A DNA stretch of 64,000 bases from Dicaeum eximium (lineage: Eukaryota > Chordata > Aves > Passeriformes > Dicaeidae), in NCBI GenBank assembly GCA_013396995.1, contig VWZP01010185.1:1-64000 (forward strand). The letters are read 5' to 3'. A program made the position numbers and the translations under genes. A model generated the notes under the pieces. The model ran no database searches, was not told the DNA's origin, and saw nothing but the letters and a program-made list of their open reading frames with translations. Shown in pieces: positions 51,758 to 64,000 of the stretch. Each line of letters opens with the position of its first letter. Position 1 is the stretch's first letter.

Positions 51758-54700
51758 GACCCTGACTGACGAAGTTCATGCAAACCACTGCTCATCAAAC
51801 AGCAGGTAATACATGGCACTGGGATGTACAGACCGCTGGTAGAAGGAAAAAAACTAACAGAACTGAGTGTCCCTGCAGTGGTTTATATAAAAGACAAAGG
51901 GCTGGGATTCTTTTCCAAATTTCCGGAAAGGTTTTGCTAGCAACCAAATTTTCTAGGTCTGCTGGGTATCACCTTCCCAGCCTCTCTTCTCAGTCTCTGC
52001 TTGCTGTAGTGAGATTAGAAAGGAAGAATACCTATAAAATACTTCCTGAGACAAAACACTAAGAACAGCTATGGTTTGGGCAGTTGGAATTTTAAAACAT
52101 GTTATAATTACTATAGTCCTCTGCAAGACCAGTTGTCCTTACAGCTTTTCTAAAGAGAAACATTACTACCCATCCCTGAAAGCTTGTATGCAGCACCATA
52201 CAGAATATGTTTTTGATGGAACTGATAAAACTTCTGTATGTTTATTCTGTTAAGAAAGCCCTCAAATGTGTTACATGCATTTAACTTGTACCTATAAATT
52301 CAGCACTGCAAGATGGATGAGGATGAGTAAGTTTTCTACTGGTTCAGTGTCCTCAGATTCATGAAAGATGAATGGTGTATATACCAGCTATGTTAACCTA
52401 TTTCAGCTCTATGCAAGGTAAAATGATACATTTAGTCACAACAGAACAACTTTGTAGAGGAATGAGGTCAGATAAACTACTAGTAAATGAAATGCTTTTG
52501 GGTTTCCAAAAAACCTTGCTACCACCCATTGCAAGAGTGTGTTAAGAAGTCTAAATCATTGCACGGGAAAAGACAATGCTTTGTTATAATTTGGAAACAG
52601 TCAAAGACAGAGATAAATAAAGATTATTTCCTGCATGAAAGGAGTGGAAAGGTAGTGATACTGTGACTGGCATTACGACATGACCTTTTGGGTTTTCTTC
52701 TATGTGGAGCAAGAATAATTTTAAGCTCTCCTTTGGCAGAGATAAAATGTTGATCAAAATGTTCTCAGATATTTTTGCAGAAAACTACTGAGTTAATTTC
52801 CACTGATATTCTGAAAGGTCTTTTTGTTTAGTTGTGGTTTTGTAGTTTGTTTGTTTTAAACAATTTCAGTATTTGGTGAAAGTCTATCCTAGTAAAAATT
52901 GGGCTAGAGGTAGAAGGAGGAACTTGAATGTCAGATATTTTCTTCCAGTATTACTCTTCCTTCACAGTTCTGACCTTTTCCATTTTGCAACTGAAAATGG
53001 ATGGAGAAAAAAAGGTGTTTTTCCAACCAAAAGTTGTTTTAAGAATCCCAAACCAGCGGGTTCTGCATGTACCAATCATAGATAATAACCAAGCCGGGGA
53101 AGGAGCAGATGCCTTCACCGCCCTGCTGGCCTGATTCCTCCCTTGCCTGCTAAGACTCTCCAGCCCATCACGTATCATCCCTGGTCAAACTCCAGCTTGC
53201 AGGGCAGCCTGCAGCCTGGACGTGTGCTGGGGCTGCCTTCCAGCCTGGAGGTGGGCTGGAGCTGCTTTCTGCCAGTGGAGGAGCACGGGAGGGTGGGAAA
53301 GGGACTTGCCCTCGCGTTCCCTCCCTCTTGAGTTGCACCACGCTGTTGGGCCTTGCTCCCCCTGCTCCCAGACTCCATCACCCTGGGGACACCAGGTCTG
53401 CAGAGGGAGCAGTCAGTGCCACAGCCCTGCCCTCGCAGTGGGGAATGGCTCCTGGCTCCGTGACTCACCAGGGACCTCGCAGGAGAGATGGGGCTGGGCT
53501 TCCTTGGGTGCACAGGACTCTCTGGGACAGCACTGGGGAGATCTTCAGGGAGGAGTTCTAAGTGTGAGGAAAGAGCTCAGATAACCTGATACTAGAAGTG
53601 AAAAAATAATTTGAAATTAATAATATACTGATGATTTTCATCTGTTTCTGATTACAAATTGTCCATAAACAAGAATGTTATCAAATATTCTCTTTCAGGA
53701 ACACCAAACTACTGTGAATAATTAATGACTTACAACTTCTTGTGTTCCTTGTTTTAAATATTTAATACTCAAAATATGAGTTGTTTTGATTGAACACATA
53801 TGCCATGTGGTGCAACTCTGTCATGCCTGTGCCTGACCCCACACCCAGCACTGAGGTCTGCAGCAAGAATGCTGGTGGCAGTGGGCTCAAGGAGCTTCCT
53901 GGAGGATTTCCTTCCAGCTTGTCCTCTGTGGAGTTTAGCTGCTTTCCTCCATGTACTCAGTGAAAAACACAGAGGGGATGGAAACAACCTCAGCAGCCAT
54001 GACCAAGTCATAGCAGAATTATCAAAGCTTTTCCTTGATGAACAAGCTGAGGACACATGTAGTGTTCTGTCAGGGGGTGTTCTGGTTGTTTACAGGAATA
54101 TTAAAAACTTTCATGATGCAAGGTAAACCCAGCTCAAATCATGCTCATGCCTCCTTTAAAAATGCTGCATTACAGTGTTTTGCACAGGCACTGAAAGCAA
54201 GCAGACCTGTCTTTCCTTCCCCTTTCTCCTTCTTCAAAAGTCTTTTTGGAACTTCTGGTTCCTCACCATAACTGGGGAGTCTGCAGGAATAGTGATACTA
54301 ACTCAGCCTGTCCCCTGAGCATCTTAAGTTGGACTTCATCACAACACTTGAAGATATTTAACTTTCCTCATAGTTGCTAAGCTTATCTGAGACAGATATT
54401 TTCTCCTTTTTCATGCTATTGTCATTTGTACTATGTACCTGCTCACAGCTATTATTTTTGTAAAGCTTTCCCAGATTTCTGAAGCTGTATCACAAATTCT
54501 GTTCTCTTAGTTTCTCATGCTGGAGCAATTTCACTCCTATAAATAAGAAAAACTTTACCAGAGCATGACTTTGACCAAGGCAGGAACTTGGCAAACAGCT
54601 AGAGATTGTGTAAATCAGCAGGTCATCATGTCTCTCCTAGATTCTGATGAAAATAATTATTGTTGGACATTCCTGATCTATTTTGCATACTATGTACTTC

Positions 54701-57700
54701 TCTTTCTACAGAGAGGCTTCTGGACAGCACCATACCTCTTTCACTGTCATTCTGTCTGAAAGAGGGAAAAATCACTGTTCTATGCACATGTTGCATTAAC
54801 ACAGAATGGAGGAAGGGCACTGGACAGGATAACCCTACAAAAGTTAAGCTAAATATATGTATGCATATGTCTGTAATAGCAAATCATAGGGCGAGTAAGA
54901 GAGATTTTTCAGAAGTCCTTGCTGTAACTGGGTTTCTCAACTGCAGGGTGAATCAGCCTCAAGATATTTTCCTTCCCTAGATTTTGGAGAGTTACATCTT
55001 GTGGGTTGTAGTAGCGTGTCCTCCATATGCTGCAGTGGAACATGTGAAATGGGACACGTTCATCTGGGTTCCGTGATTCATTGCACCATGTGAGGATAAG
55101 GATTTGTCCAGACCAGAGGATACAGGAGTGATTTTTCTGGTGAGCATCATTAGACAGTTCAGACTGGATAAAGAATGCCAATCTGGGAAAGACTCCCAGG
55201 CCAACAATTCCAGTTATTCCATGCAAGGATATGGTAAAGCTTGTTTGTACCCCTGTAGAAGGATCAGGTGTGGTATTTGCTCCTGCAGTGTGTGCTACAT
55301 GGCTGTGGTTATCTCATACATTCCCCCTGATTTGCAGGTAAGGAGGCAGAGGTACACACTTCTACACTTGGGACTGCAAGCTTGCTGTATAAATCCATAC
55401 TAAAACTTCAAAATAAACAGCTAATGTTCAGAGGTATACTGTTTCTTTGGTGCCACAGATGTAATATCGCTCAAAATTAAATGTATAACTATTAGCACCC
55501 CTGTTTAAAAACACTGGTCCTAGCCACCCTTCAGTTCAGATGAAAAATCTGCCAAAAGCCATGGGAACAGTTATGAAAAGAGCTGAGAATAGAAAAGAGC
55601 CTCCTGACTTGGTGTCTGATTCACCCACTTTGGTCTGGTGTTATGTAAGGAAGCCAAGAGAGCTGTTGGTGCCTAGTTAGCATTCTGTGGCTCCAGGCTG
55701 CACTGATCTCATTTAGGGTAGCACAGAAATTCCTGTGTTATTGGTCTCAGCATATGGATTTGCAAAAGTGAACTAGGATGATCTTCTGAGGGAAAAAGGC
55801 AATTATTTTTTTCTTTTAGTATCTTCTTTACTCTCACATCTCTTTTGCTGATTTCTAAAAGCTAGAGATAGTCTTTGCTATGACCTAAACCTGCTGATGA
55901 CTACACAGTTTGAGCGAGAACCAAATGGTTTGAGTTCTATGTTTTTTAGGATTTAAATTGGTTTTCCACACAATCTGATTAAAACAAGTTGCTGTCACAG
56001 TCTCAGATTAGGGTTTTACCACATTATTATCACTCTTTCCAGTATACCTTTGTCTAGAAGCTTCTGTACTTAAGTTTGCCAGCATACACAATAAGGTAAG
56101 TAGGCAATTTAACAATGCTTTCCCATGTGCTATTGATCTGCTACAAAGAAAATGGTTTTTGCTTCAAGGGACACTGCTGCTCACCTTCAATGAGAAACTA
56201 ATTTCAACCTGATCACTAAAATTTGCATGTACAGTATATATTGCAATTAGAGGACTCAGTATTGTTAAAGGGAAAAGACTTCTGGGTCTAGAGTTTGGGG
56301 ATACTTTGAAGAAGGCAGAAAGAAATGTCTTAATCCTGATTTCCTTGGGGAAAAGTGTTGGAAGAAGGAGCATGGAGGAAGGGATTTTCTAATAAAATGA
56401 GTGGAATAGGAGAGAATGGCCAAAGTCTGTCTTTAATAGGGGTGTTCTGTGAGGCTGATGTCATATGTGAATAAATCTTTTATACTGACATGTTTTCTAC
56501 TGGAAAATCAAGCCTCATAGAAATGCCTCATTTCATACTCTTTACAGATAAAATAATAAAAAATTCTTCAGACTTGTGTCCAGGATGTTTTCAGACTGCT
56601 GTTCCTGAGCATCTCTGCATATCAGCTGCCATGCAGAGTAGTCAAACTTTCATTCTCCACTGTCCAACTTCATTCTATGTAATTTTACTTAGATAAGACA
56701 GAAATTATTTAATTTTTGAGAGGGGAGAGATTTCCCTCTGGGTTTGGCTATCCCCTTGCATTGTCTTTCACATGGCACACCCACTCACAGCCTTGCTGAA
56801 GGCTTGGATTCCAACTGCTTCCTATTTTCCAGTGAAAAACTGTCCTACAGGAACATTTTGGACAAATGGTGCTAGACAGTAAAGTTTAAACTCATGACTG
56901 AATGAAGAAGGAAGATGCTCTCTGTGCCAGTTTCTAACTGTAGCACAAAAACTTCAGTTTGCATGAGGGTTTTTAGCCTTTAACCTTGCCACAAGACTGT
57001 TAGAGCAACACAGCTGGCTAGAAAAGCAACATGAAAGGTACTGTCAGCCCATCTCCTACCCACAGAGCTAACACTGGGGAAGTGATTTTTTGGGTAATAT
57101 TCAGTACAGCTTGCAACTTGCTTTCTGACCAGCAGTGGTCAGATTTAACAGTAAGCTATTAAAGATGTCACTTTTGGGGAGATACAGAGTGGAGCAGTTG
57201 TCAGTAATTGAGCATGAGGCTTTGAGAAAGAGGAAGAACATTACTGCAGGGTAAAACCAGCTGTGCCTGGGAGTGTTTCCAGGTGCTGAGAAGGGATCCT
57301 GTGCACAGCAGAGTTCTCACTTTGCGCCCAGCACAGGGTAGGCAGTGTTCAGTGCTGCTCAGGGACCATTACCTGCAGCTAGTTTGCAGGCATTCACCCG
57401 CTTTTGGTGCTTTGGAGCATTTGCTCAGATGTGGGCTAAGGTGAGCCCCTTGGCCCCCTTGCCAGGGTTGATCCCTGACATGAGTCCTTTCAAGAAACTC
57501 ACAGAAGCAGCAGAGCTGTGAATCCTTTCTGCGGTGAACATGTAAGACAGAGAAGAGACAGATCAAAACAAAGAGAAATCATTCTGGGAGAAGAGAATAA
57601 GGGTCTTTGCAAGACCATCACCCTGGGAACACCTTCATCAGAGGCATGTTTCATATCAAAAGTTTTAAGTTCATCAACCACATGTCTGTTTCAGGATACA

Positions 57701-60287
57701 TGTGCTCCCATGTTGGCAGTGTTGCTTTCTCTTTCTGTGCCAAACGCCCTTGGAATGGCTGATCCACCACATGGAACACTGTTTTGCCAGACTGATATCA
57801 TCTCATACCTCTGACCTCACAGAAATTTATGCAGCACTTCTTTCTAAAAGCTAGGATAGAAGGAAAAAAAAAAAANCATGATGAGATTTCATTTCTAATT
57901 ACAGAACAAAGCAGTCTGTGCAGTGCTTGTTGCAGAGGACTTTAGGTGAGGCAACCCTTGGCACCTTAAAAATGGTTAACATAGAACTGATACAAGGGCT
58001 GTTGAAGCTAGTGGGAGATTTTAATTTTGATAAAAGTTCAATTAGAGGCCACAGGTGGGAATTACTGAATTACCGTACCAGAAAGATGAGGACAGAAAAG
58101 GATATATTCCTGAAGAGAGAGATGCATGGAAGTCTGCCTCAGAGCACAGAGCATTCAGAGTAAGATTCTCATGTTCAAAGCATGAGAAGCAACAGATCAG
58201 AAGGAATGGAGTGGGATAGCTGCAGAATCAGAGCTCAGTTATGGTGCCTCAGTGGAGATAGGAAAGTCTTGCAGTACCCAGCCTGAGATCATCCATCACC
58301 TCCTTTCCCTAAAAGGGCCAATGAGACCAACAAAGGGCTGTGATTAGCAGTCAGTGCTTTTCATATCCCCCCAAATTCCCTCTAACCTCATTGAATTGTG
58401 TCACTGAGCTGGACCCAGAGGAAGTGGGGAAAACAGAACTCCTGGTAGCCTGTTGTTCCAGAATCTGCTGGTTTTCACAGGATGAACTAGTGGTCCATGC
58501 TCATATCCTCTACACGTGACACCTTCACCTGAACCTGCTGCCCAACTGTAGATCTCATGGCTTAGAGGATTTTAAGGGATGGACTTGCTCCATGAGAGTC
58601 AAAAAGACATGACTTCATACCCCAAATGCCCAGATGAGATAACTTTTCTGTAAATCATTCCTTCACATATGCCCTCCTCCTTGACTCATTTCCTTGTGTT
58701 GTGTTTTAAGTAGGATGAAACGAAGATCATCAGGAAATCTTACAGTTGTGTCCTGTGCACTGACAGATGATACTTTTTAATGGGTTCAGTCTTCCTTCAC
58801 AGCAGGGTTAGTAGTAAAAAATCACCTGTGTCTTAAATGATATACAAATTTTTGGTTGATACCAGTTTACTTAGAGCAGGATGCTGGATCTCAGATTTTC
58901 CCAGCCTGAGCAAAGTGGGTTTGCAGCTATGAGGACAGCTGTCCCTAGAGCCTGTTTGCTCATGCATAAGGGGATATGACTGTCTCATCTTAAAGAATAT
59001 GAGGAGGAAGAGGAGGGGGAAGGAGGATTTGATAGTTCTGTGCCAAGTCTTCAGGCAGGAGGGATGCAGCAAGGGGCTGATAGTGATGTTTTCTTTTCAC
59101 AGGGAGGTGGAATCTTCTTGGCCACGTAACCCAAAATATCGAGGTTTCATCCAGTTAAGGTGGTATCTACCTCTTTACAGGACTGTGATTCAGAGAGCAA
59201 CTGATGATGATGGCTGTTTCTCTCTGACTACAGAACTACAATCCTTATCAAAGGCATAAATTACTATTATTTTCTTACCAGTTTGAACATCTTTCTTAAC
59301 TATATGAAAGAAAAATTGTAGGTTGTCTAGTGAATTTTCTTCTTGGAAAAACTGCCTATTCTTAGTATACAAGTTCAATGAAAGTTCAAAAGTTTATCAG
59401 TACAAAGGCTCTATTCTTATAGTTTATCTGCCAGCTTCTCGGCTCCTATTTTGATAGTTTGAATGAAGAGATATTTTTGTACTGCCTTCATGTAAAAGTA
59501 ATCAAACATCACTTTTCACAGGCATATCACGATATCTATTGATTATAACCAAACTACAGATAGTGTTAGTATTAGAGAGCTCTTGTGTAACACAATTTGT
59601 CAATCACCAAAGCAGGCTGCTACTGACTGCCACAGGATATTTTCTTCAGCCAATATAATTCCAACAGGTTTCACCCTATGAAGAATTGACACGAGGCAAT
59701 GCTCGTGAGCAATGGGTTTGAAGGTAAGTAAGAGTGGTTTTTTCAGGCAGATCAGATATTTTCACACTTTCTGGGCTCAGTGCCCCTCACTCAGACAGAA
59801 ATAAAAGAGCTATTGGCTGTGGTCTCAGTGTTATCGGTAATATCGTTAACAGCCTGCTCTGGAAAATGTGAGGAAGCAGGGAAAAGCAAAGTCAGAGAGC
59901 AGGCAAGAGCAATGTATCTATCTCTATGAACTGGGGTAAAATAAAGGGTTCAGAACCATGGAGCTCCCAGGTTGTTCTTAGTCCTTGGAAACTGTTGAAA
60001 AAATTAATACAGGTTTTAAAGTATTGGTGCAGAGAAGGAAGCATAGATTTGTCAGGAGTAAACAATGTCTTAGTCTTATACCGCTTGGTGAAGAGCCTTC
60101 AGGCAGAGAAACAGGAACAATTCAATATTTTTCTGCTAGGGAGATTTTCATGCCAGTTTGTATGACTTTTTTCTAGCATGACTAAGTTAGAATGACCTGG
60201 GTGAGGCAGCCTTTATTGTCTCCTGGGGGCAATATTATCTGGATGACAAGAAACAGCCAGGAGATACTACTAAAACAAATTTTAGGT
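51758..60287. other. Intergenic, no supported gene; GC-richer patch at 53.1-53.6 kb
   Basis: No domain or splice-consistent exon chain is visible. Bases 53100-53570 are clearly more GC-rich than their neighbours and stay open on both strands (112-120 codons), but I recognise no protein and CpGs are too few for an island. An A12 run ends in an undetermined base at 57876. The remaining short open frames are treated as chance. Confidence 0.5.
57864..57876. repeat. Poly(A) run with an unresolved base
   Basis: Twelve consecutive A followed by N at 57876. The length is probably uncertain in the assembly. No retroelement body is recognisable upstream. Confidence 0.9.
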
Positions 60288-60341
60288 GGTGAGGTTCTGC
60301 AGCAGCCAGTCCTTGGTCCAGTTCTCTTCCATATTTTCAGT
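60288..60341 (+). mobile_element. CR1-like reverse-transcriptase scrap
   Basis: The frame reads GEVLQQPVLGPVLFHIFS. This matches the GVPQGSVLGPVLFNIFI-type block of CR1 and related LINEs, and also the copy at 39909-39959 in this window. Flanking bases do not extend the match clearly, so the true limits are unknown. Confidence 0.5.
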
Positions 60342-60625
60342 ACAGGGGGGAAAATGAAGTATGTTTAATCAATTTTCTGAAAGCACCTCATTAAAACAGG
60401 TCAACTTGGGAAGTAAAGCTAAAATTGAGTGTTATCCTGACAGCTGGGGAAGATGCTTTGAAAAAGTAGAATGTCAATGTGAAATGCGAGGTACTATTCT
60501 TTGGAAGGCTTCATCAACTCCTTCTGACAAAATGTCCACTTCATATAAACACTTACAATAAACACTTCATGTGATGGGAGAGCAGCTGATTCATGGGCCA
60601 GGCACAGAGAGTGACATCAGACTGG

Positions 60626-60691
60626 GGATCTGTCACTGGGGGGGTTCCATGGGGCTCCACCTTGGGCTCTGTGCTGTTCAACATCTTCATA
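60626..60691 (+). mobile_element. CR1-like reverse-transcriptase fragment
   Basis: The frame reads GSVTGGVPWGSTLGSVLFNI followed by FI, a clear relative of the same LINE reverse-transcriptase block. Only this block is legible. No catalytic F/YADD segment follows, and the frame ends soon after. It lies on the same strand as, and about 340 bp after, the previous scrap. Confidence 0.65.
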
Positions 60692-63600
60692 AAAAGAGAG
60701 ACTCAGAAAGACTGAGCTATAAGGAAGGTTGTCCCAGAAAAGGATGAATGTCTCTGCATCCTGCACAGGCCCCATAGGCTGCTGCCTGGTGGAGTTGTGT
60801 ACTTTAAGACAGAAAGAAGATGTCAAATAGTGCCAGCATTTGCAAAAAACAAAACAAAACAAAACAGAACAAAACAAAACCACAAAACCCGCCTCCCCCC
60901 CCCCAAACAAAAAACCAAACCAACAAAACCAAACCAGATTTTCCATTTGAAGCATAATTATATTCTTTCTTACCCTAGCCTTACTGATATCAGCCTTGGC
61001 AGTTTTTCCTAGAGCCAGGTCTAGTCTATCTACATAATCTGTGAAAAATGAGACACAATATCCTGAACTGAACTTTCCTTTAAAAAGTAGATTAGATTGA
61101 AAGCCATACCTAGAGAAGAGCTAAAACTTTTATTGGATGAAACATTCTGTTCTTCTTGAACTATTACTTAATATCTGGGACCAAAATTTACTTGATTATA
61201 CAAGTTGCTTTGTTTTCTTGTTTGTTTGTTGGTGGGATTTTTGTTATTGTAGTTTGGTTTGGTTTTTTTTTTCTGAGAAAAATATTGATACAAGGTGACA
61301 GTTACTGCATGGGAATGGCTGAAGAAAAACTAAACTTTGAAATGTTGTTCAGGAGAGAAAGCACTCGCAGAAACAATTTGCAGAGTGGAAGTTTTTCAGT
61401 CTAGAGGGACATCCATAGTTCTGGAAAGGGTCTTCCTAAACTCTCTCAAGATACTCTTTCACAGCTCATGTATAACAAAAACCTTTACTGAAGACAGGTG
61501 TTTTGGAATGAACTCAGCAGAATTATGCTGCTGCAGACTTTGGGTGAGTGAGAGACGTTTGGCTTGCATTTTTTCTCTGACTCATGTCAATAAAAAATAT
61601 GTTAGTGTGCTGGTGGTATATTGCTCCCCTCAGTGGAGTGTGAATTATATTACTTTCTATATGGCCCCCTGTAGAGAAAGCCCTTCAAGGAGACAATTAT
61701 AAATAAAAAGAAATGCATTTAAAATAAGTTTCTTATTTTGCAGCATGGTTTCGCCATGTGAAGGTGAAGGTGAACTTGTTTCACCTTCTAGACTAATAAC
61801 AGAATTTACCATTTACCAGAAATGTAAACAAAATAGGCATCATTACTTGGTTCAGCACTTGTATATGGTGTAATAAACACTGCCATTTAGTGGGGAAAAA
61901 AGTCAGCTCTTCTTTGCTATATGCAGTAACATGGAAGAACATTATGTAGCAAGTTTATTGCCCCTGACCTCATGCTTCCTAAATGGCATCAATAAATACT
62001 GAAGATGCCTGTGACATTTTTGGTATCTTAGATTACACATTTCTAGAGTTAAGGGAATGCCTGACCAGGACAGAATTTCTCTGGCACATCATCTTTTTTT
62101 TTCCAGAGCATATTGTTCTTGGATTTATCCCAAAACATACACAGGGATGGTCCAATGTTGACAGTCTTTTTCTTTTCCTTGGGCAATTCAACTTTTGTTT
62201 TCAATGCAAACTTAATGATATCATCATCTAAGACTGGTTATTGTTTACTATTCATCGCTGAAGAAAAAGCAAAGAATGTTCTAGAAAATTCCAATCAGTC
62301 CTAGCAGAGTCAGACAGTGTTAAACCAACTTATTTGTTTTGGATACTTTTTTGTCTTTTCTATTTATTGTTATTCAGATTTTTCATAAAATGGCAAAACA
62401 CAGTTAAGAACACTCCTTTTCTGTTTTCCCAGTTTATTACCATTTCCTGAATGCACTGTTCTTTTATTCTTGAAGATTCTGAAAACCTTGGTTTGAATAC
62501 GAGCAGAAAATTACCCTAAGTGGACTGTTTTGTCAGTTGGAAATTGTTTATTTTTTAAGGGGCTTGGTCCTGTAAATTATTGAATGTTGACAAGTAAGGA
62601 CTGACGATACTCAGCTTCCACTGAGAGGCTGAGAACACTTAGTAACTTGCAGTACTCAATCAAAATTAGCAGAGAGAAATAATTTCAAGTAAAGTGCAAA
62701 ATACAAAATAATACCTTCTCTGGCATCTTTATTATTTTTATCACCGTATAAAACCAGAATGCTGTGTGGAAATTATACCTTTTCAGATATATCAACTTTT
62801 TTCCACAGTTTAGACACATTCTTGCACTGTGAAATATTTGCCACATTCTGTTCATGATTGTAAGGTCGTGACTAAGATAAATAGATTTTAGAGAAACATT
62901 AGAGTGGGAGTATGTGGGAGGAATTTAATTTGTATTTTTAGCAGACAGAATTTTAAAATCTTGTTGAATTTTGTGCTCAATTCCATCAGAAGGCGATACG
63001 ACAATGGATCCTGTAGAACATACATCCTTATAGAACAGCACAATTAGAATTGGTGCGAAATGGAATATATCATGGAAAGGTAGTGACTAACATCTGAGGG
63101 AAACAACTTTAAATCCTGACACTTAGCAGTATGGCAAATGGATGCCGATGGCAACAAGATTTTAAATAACTTTGAAAGGGTGTAAGACTTGGCCCAGTTT
63201 CTCTCTGAGCTAGTGACAGGACTCCCCGTGCATGTTAATGAGAACTGGATGAAATACCAAATCCTGAAGATTTTATCTGGCACACCATGAGTCCCCACTG
63301 TGTCACAGCTCTGCCAGAACCGTGTCCTGCGCTGCCTGTTCCTTCAGGACACTGCCACTGACCTCTGCCTCGTTCCTTCAGAGACCCATGGCTGAGCCAA
63401 AGCAAGACAATTTTAAGTGCATTTCTGCTGAAGTGATAGGTTTATTTTGAGGGAGGTGAAGATCATATTTGGAAAGCACAAATGAGATTTCCACATGATG
63501 GACAATGGAAGGCACTGTGAGTGTGAATGGACCAGGAAGAAATAGGGCATCCAGCTGATGCATTTAGGTCTTTGTCCAAGTTGTGTGAGTGATGTAGGTA

Positions 63601-64000
63601 TAATCTGAACCAAAGACAAGCAACAGCTCTTGGTAAGATGACTACAAGGATAGGAGTAAATATCTGAAGGGTGAGCTCTTGAGGGACAGCAAGGGATGAA
63701 TAGAGAAAGAAACTGAACAGCCTTACGCAGGAGTCAAGGAGAGGAATCAAGAAGTCCTAGGCTGTGGAAGGCTGGAGAGGTTATCAAAAGGCATGGAAAT
63801 CAAAAGGTATGAGAGGGCTTGGCAGAAAACATTTAGAGGTTTATGTAACACTATCCTCTGTTGTTTGCATCCTGTTGAGAAAGAGTAAAGCTGAATTTGG
63901 GACATGGCTGTAATGTTTAGTAGGCTGTGTATTGTAGCTACAAGACAGTGACTTTACTGGAGAATGAACACAGGAAGAAAGCTGATATTCCAAACTAAAT
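60692..64000. other. Intergenic, no gene seen; A/C-rich tract at 60.84-60.94 kb
   Basis: Apart from the A/C-rich tract and a T/G-rich run near 61200-61270, the sequence looks unique and AT-rich. No exon, RNA gene or further repeat is supportable. Confidence 0.5.
60843..60937. repeat. A/C-only low-complexity tract
   Basis: (CAAAA)n and ACC-type units flank a run of about ten C. It is the strand-complement type of the G/T tract at 26.2 kb and lies 150 bp after a CR1-like fragment, so it could be a retroelement tail. Confidence 0.9.

Noticed and set aside
53175..53584. GC-richer patch with open frames on both strands, possible gene or CpG island
   Set aside because: CpGs are sparse, no domain is recognised and both strands are open. 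Composition explains the frames.
6531..64000. tRNA, rRNA, microRNA, CRISPR or bacterial-type operon content
   Set aside because: No tRNA B-box, rRNA block or regular spaced repeat array was seen on either strand. The sequence is vertebrate nuclear DNA. MicroRNA hairpins cannot be excluded without folding.

Overview
This is a 64 kb piece of a vertebrate nuclear genome, almost certainly avian. It is AT-rich and CpG-poor, has spliced genes with canonical GT/AG borders, and carries CR1-type LINE fragments and a retroviral LTR. CR1 as the recognisable interspersed repeat, with no mammalian SINEs or L1, points to a bird. A songbird is possible, but that is inference only.

Bases 1-4631 hold the last three exons of a zinc-finger SWIM-domain gene, best identified as ZSWIM6, on the + strand. 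I rebuilt the joins from splice sites and reading frame: <1-35 (phase 0), 1842-1923 (82 bp, ends in phase 1) and 3769-4631 (terminal coding exon, TGA at 4629-4631). Together they encode the last 325 residues and end in ...VRERFG. An AU-rich 3' UTR of about 1.9 kb follows, with a likely poly(A) signal at 6503-6508. Counting back from the C-terminus, the arginine mutated in human ZSWIM6 disease (R1163) falls on an arginine codon here, which supports the ZSWIM6 assignment over its paralogue ZSWIM5. In birds ZSWIM6 is on the Z chromosome, and in mammals it is followed by a gene-poor interval before KIF2A. That fits the rest of the window.

Bases 6.5-64 kb look like a gene desert. I find no convincing protein-coding exon, tRNA, rRNA or CRISPR. 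What can be supported is: a CR1 3' fragment (15.0 kb, +); a 250 bp G/T-only low-complexity tract (26.2 kb); a 108 bp non-CR1 sequence present twice, 1,118 bp apart (37.35 and 38.47 kb); a longer, decayed CR1 copy with reverse-transcriptase motifs (39.3-40.2 kb, -); a solo endogenous-retrovirus LTR of 588 bp with a perfect 6 bp target-site duplication (51,164-51,751, -); and two reverse-transcriptase-like CR1 scraps (60.29 and 60.63 kb, +). Several unique stretches have the look of conserved enhancers, notably an AP-1 site cluster with a palindromic TEAD/AP-1 composite near 24.65 kb. None can be confirmed without alignment.

I found no evidence of a previously undescribed biological system. The most useful results are the exon model of ZSWIM6, the precisely bounded solo LTR with a duplicated U3 element, the unexplained 108 bp duplicate, and the AP-1/TEAD cluster.
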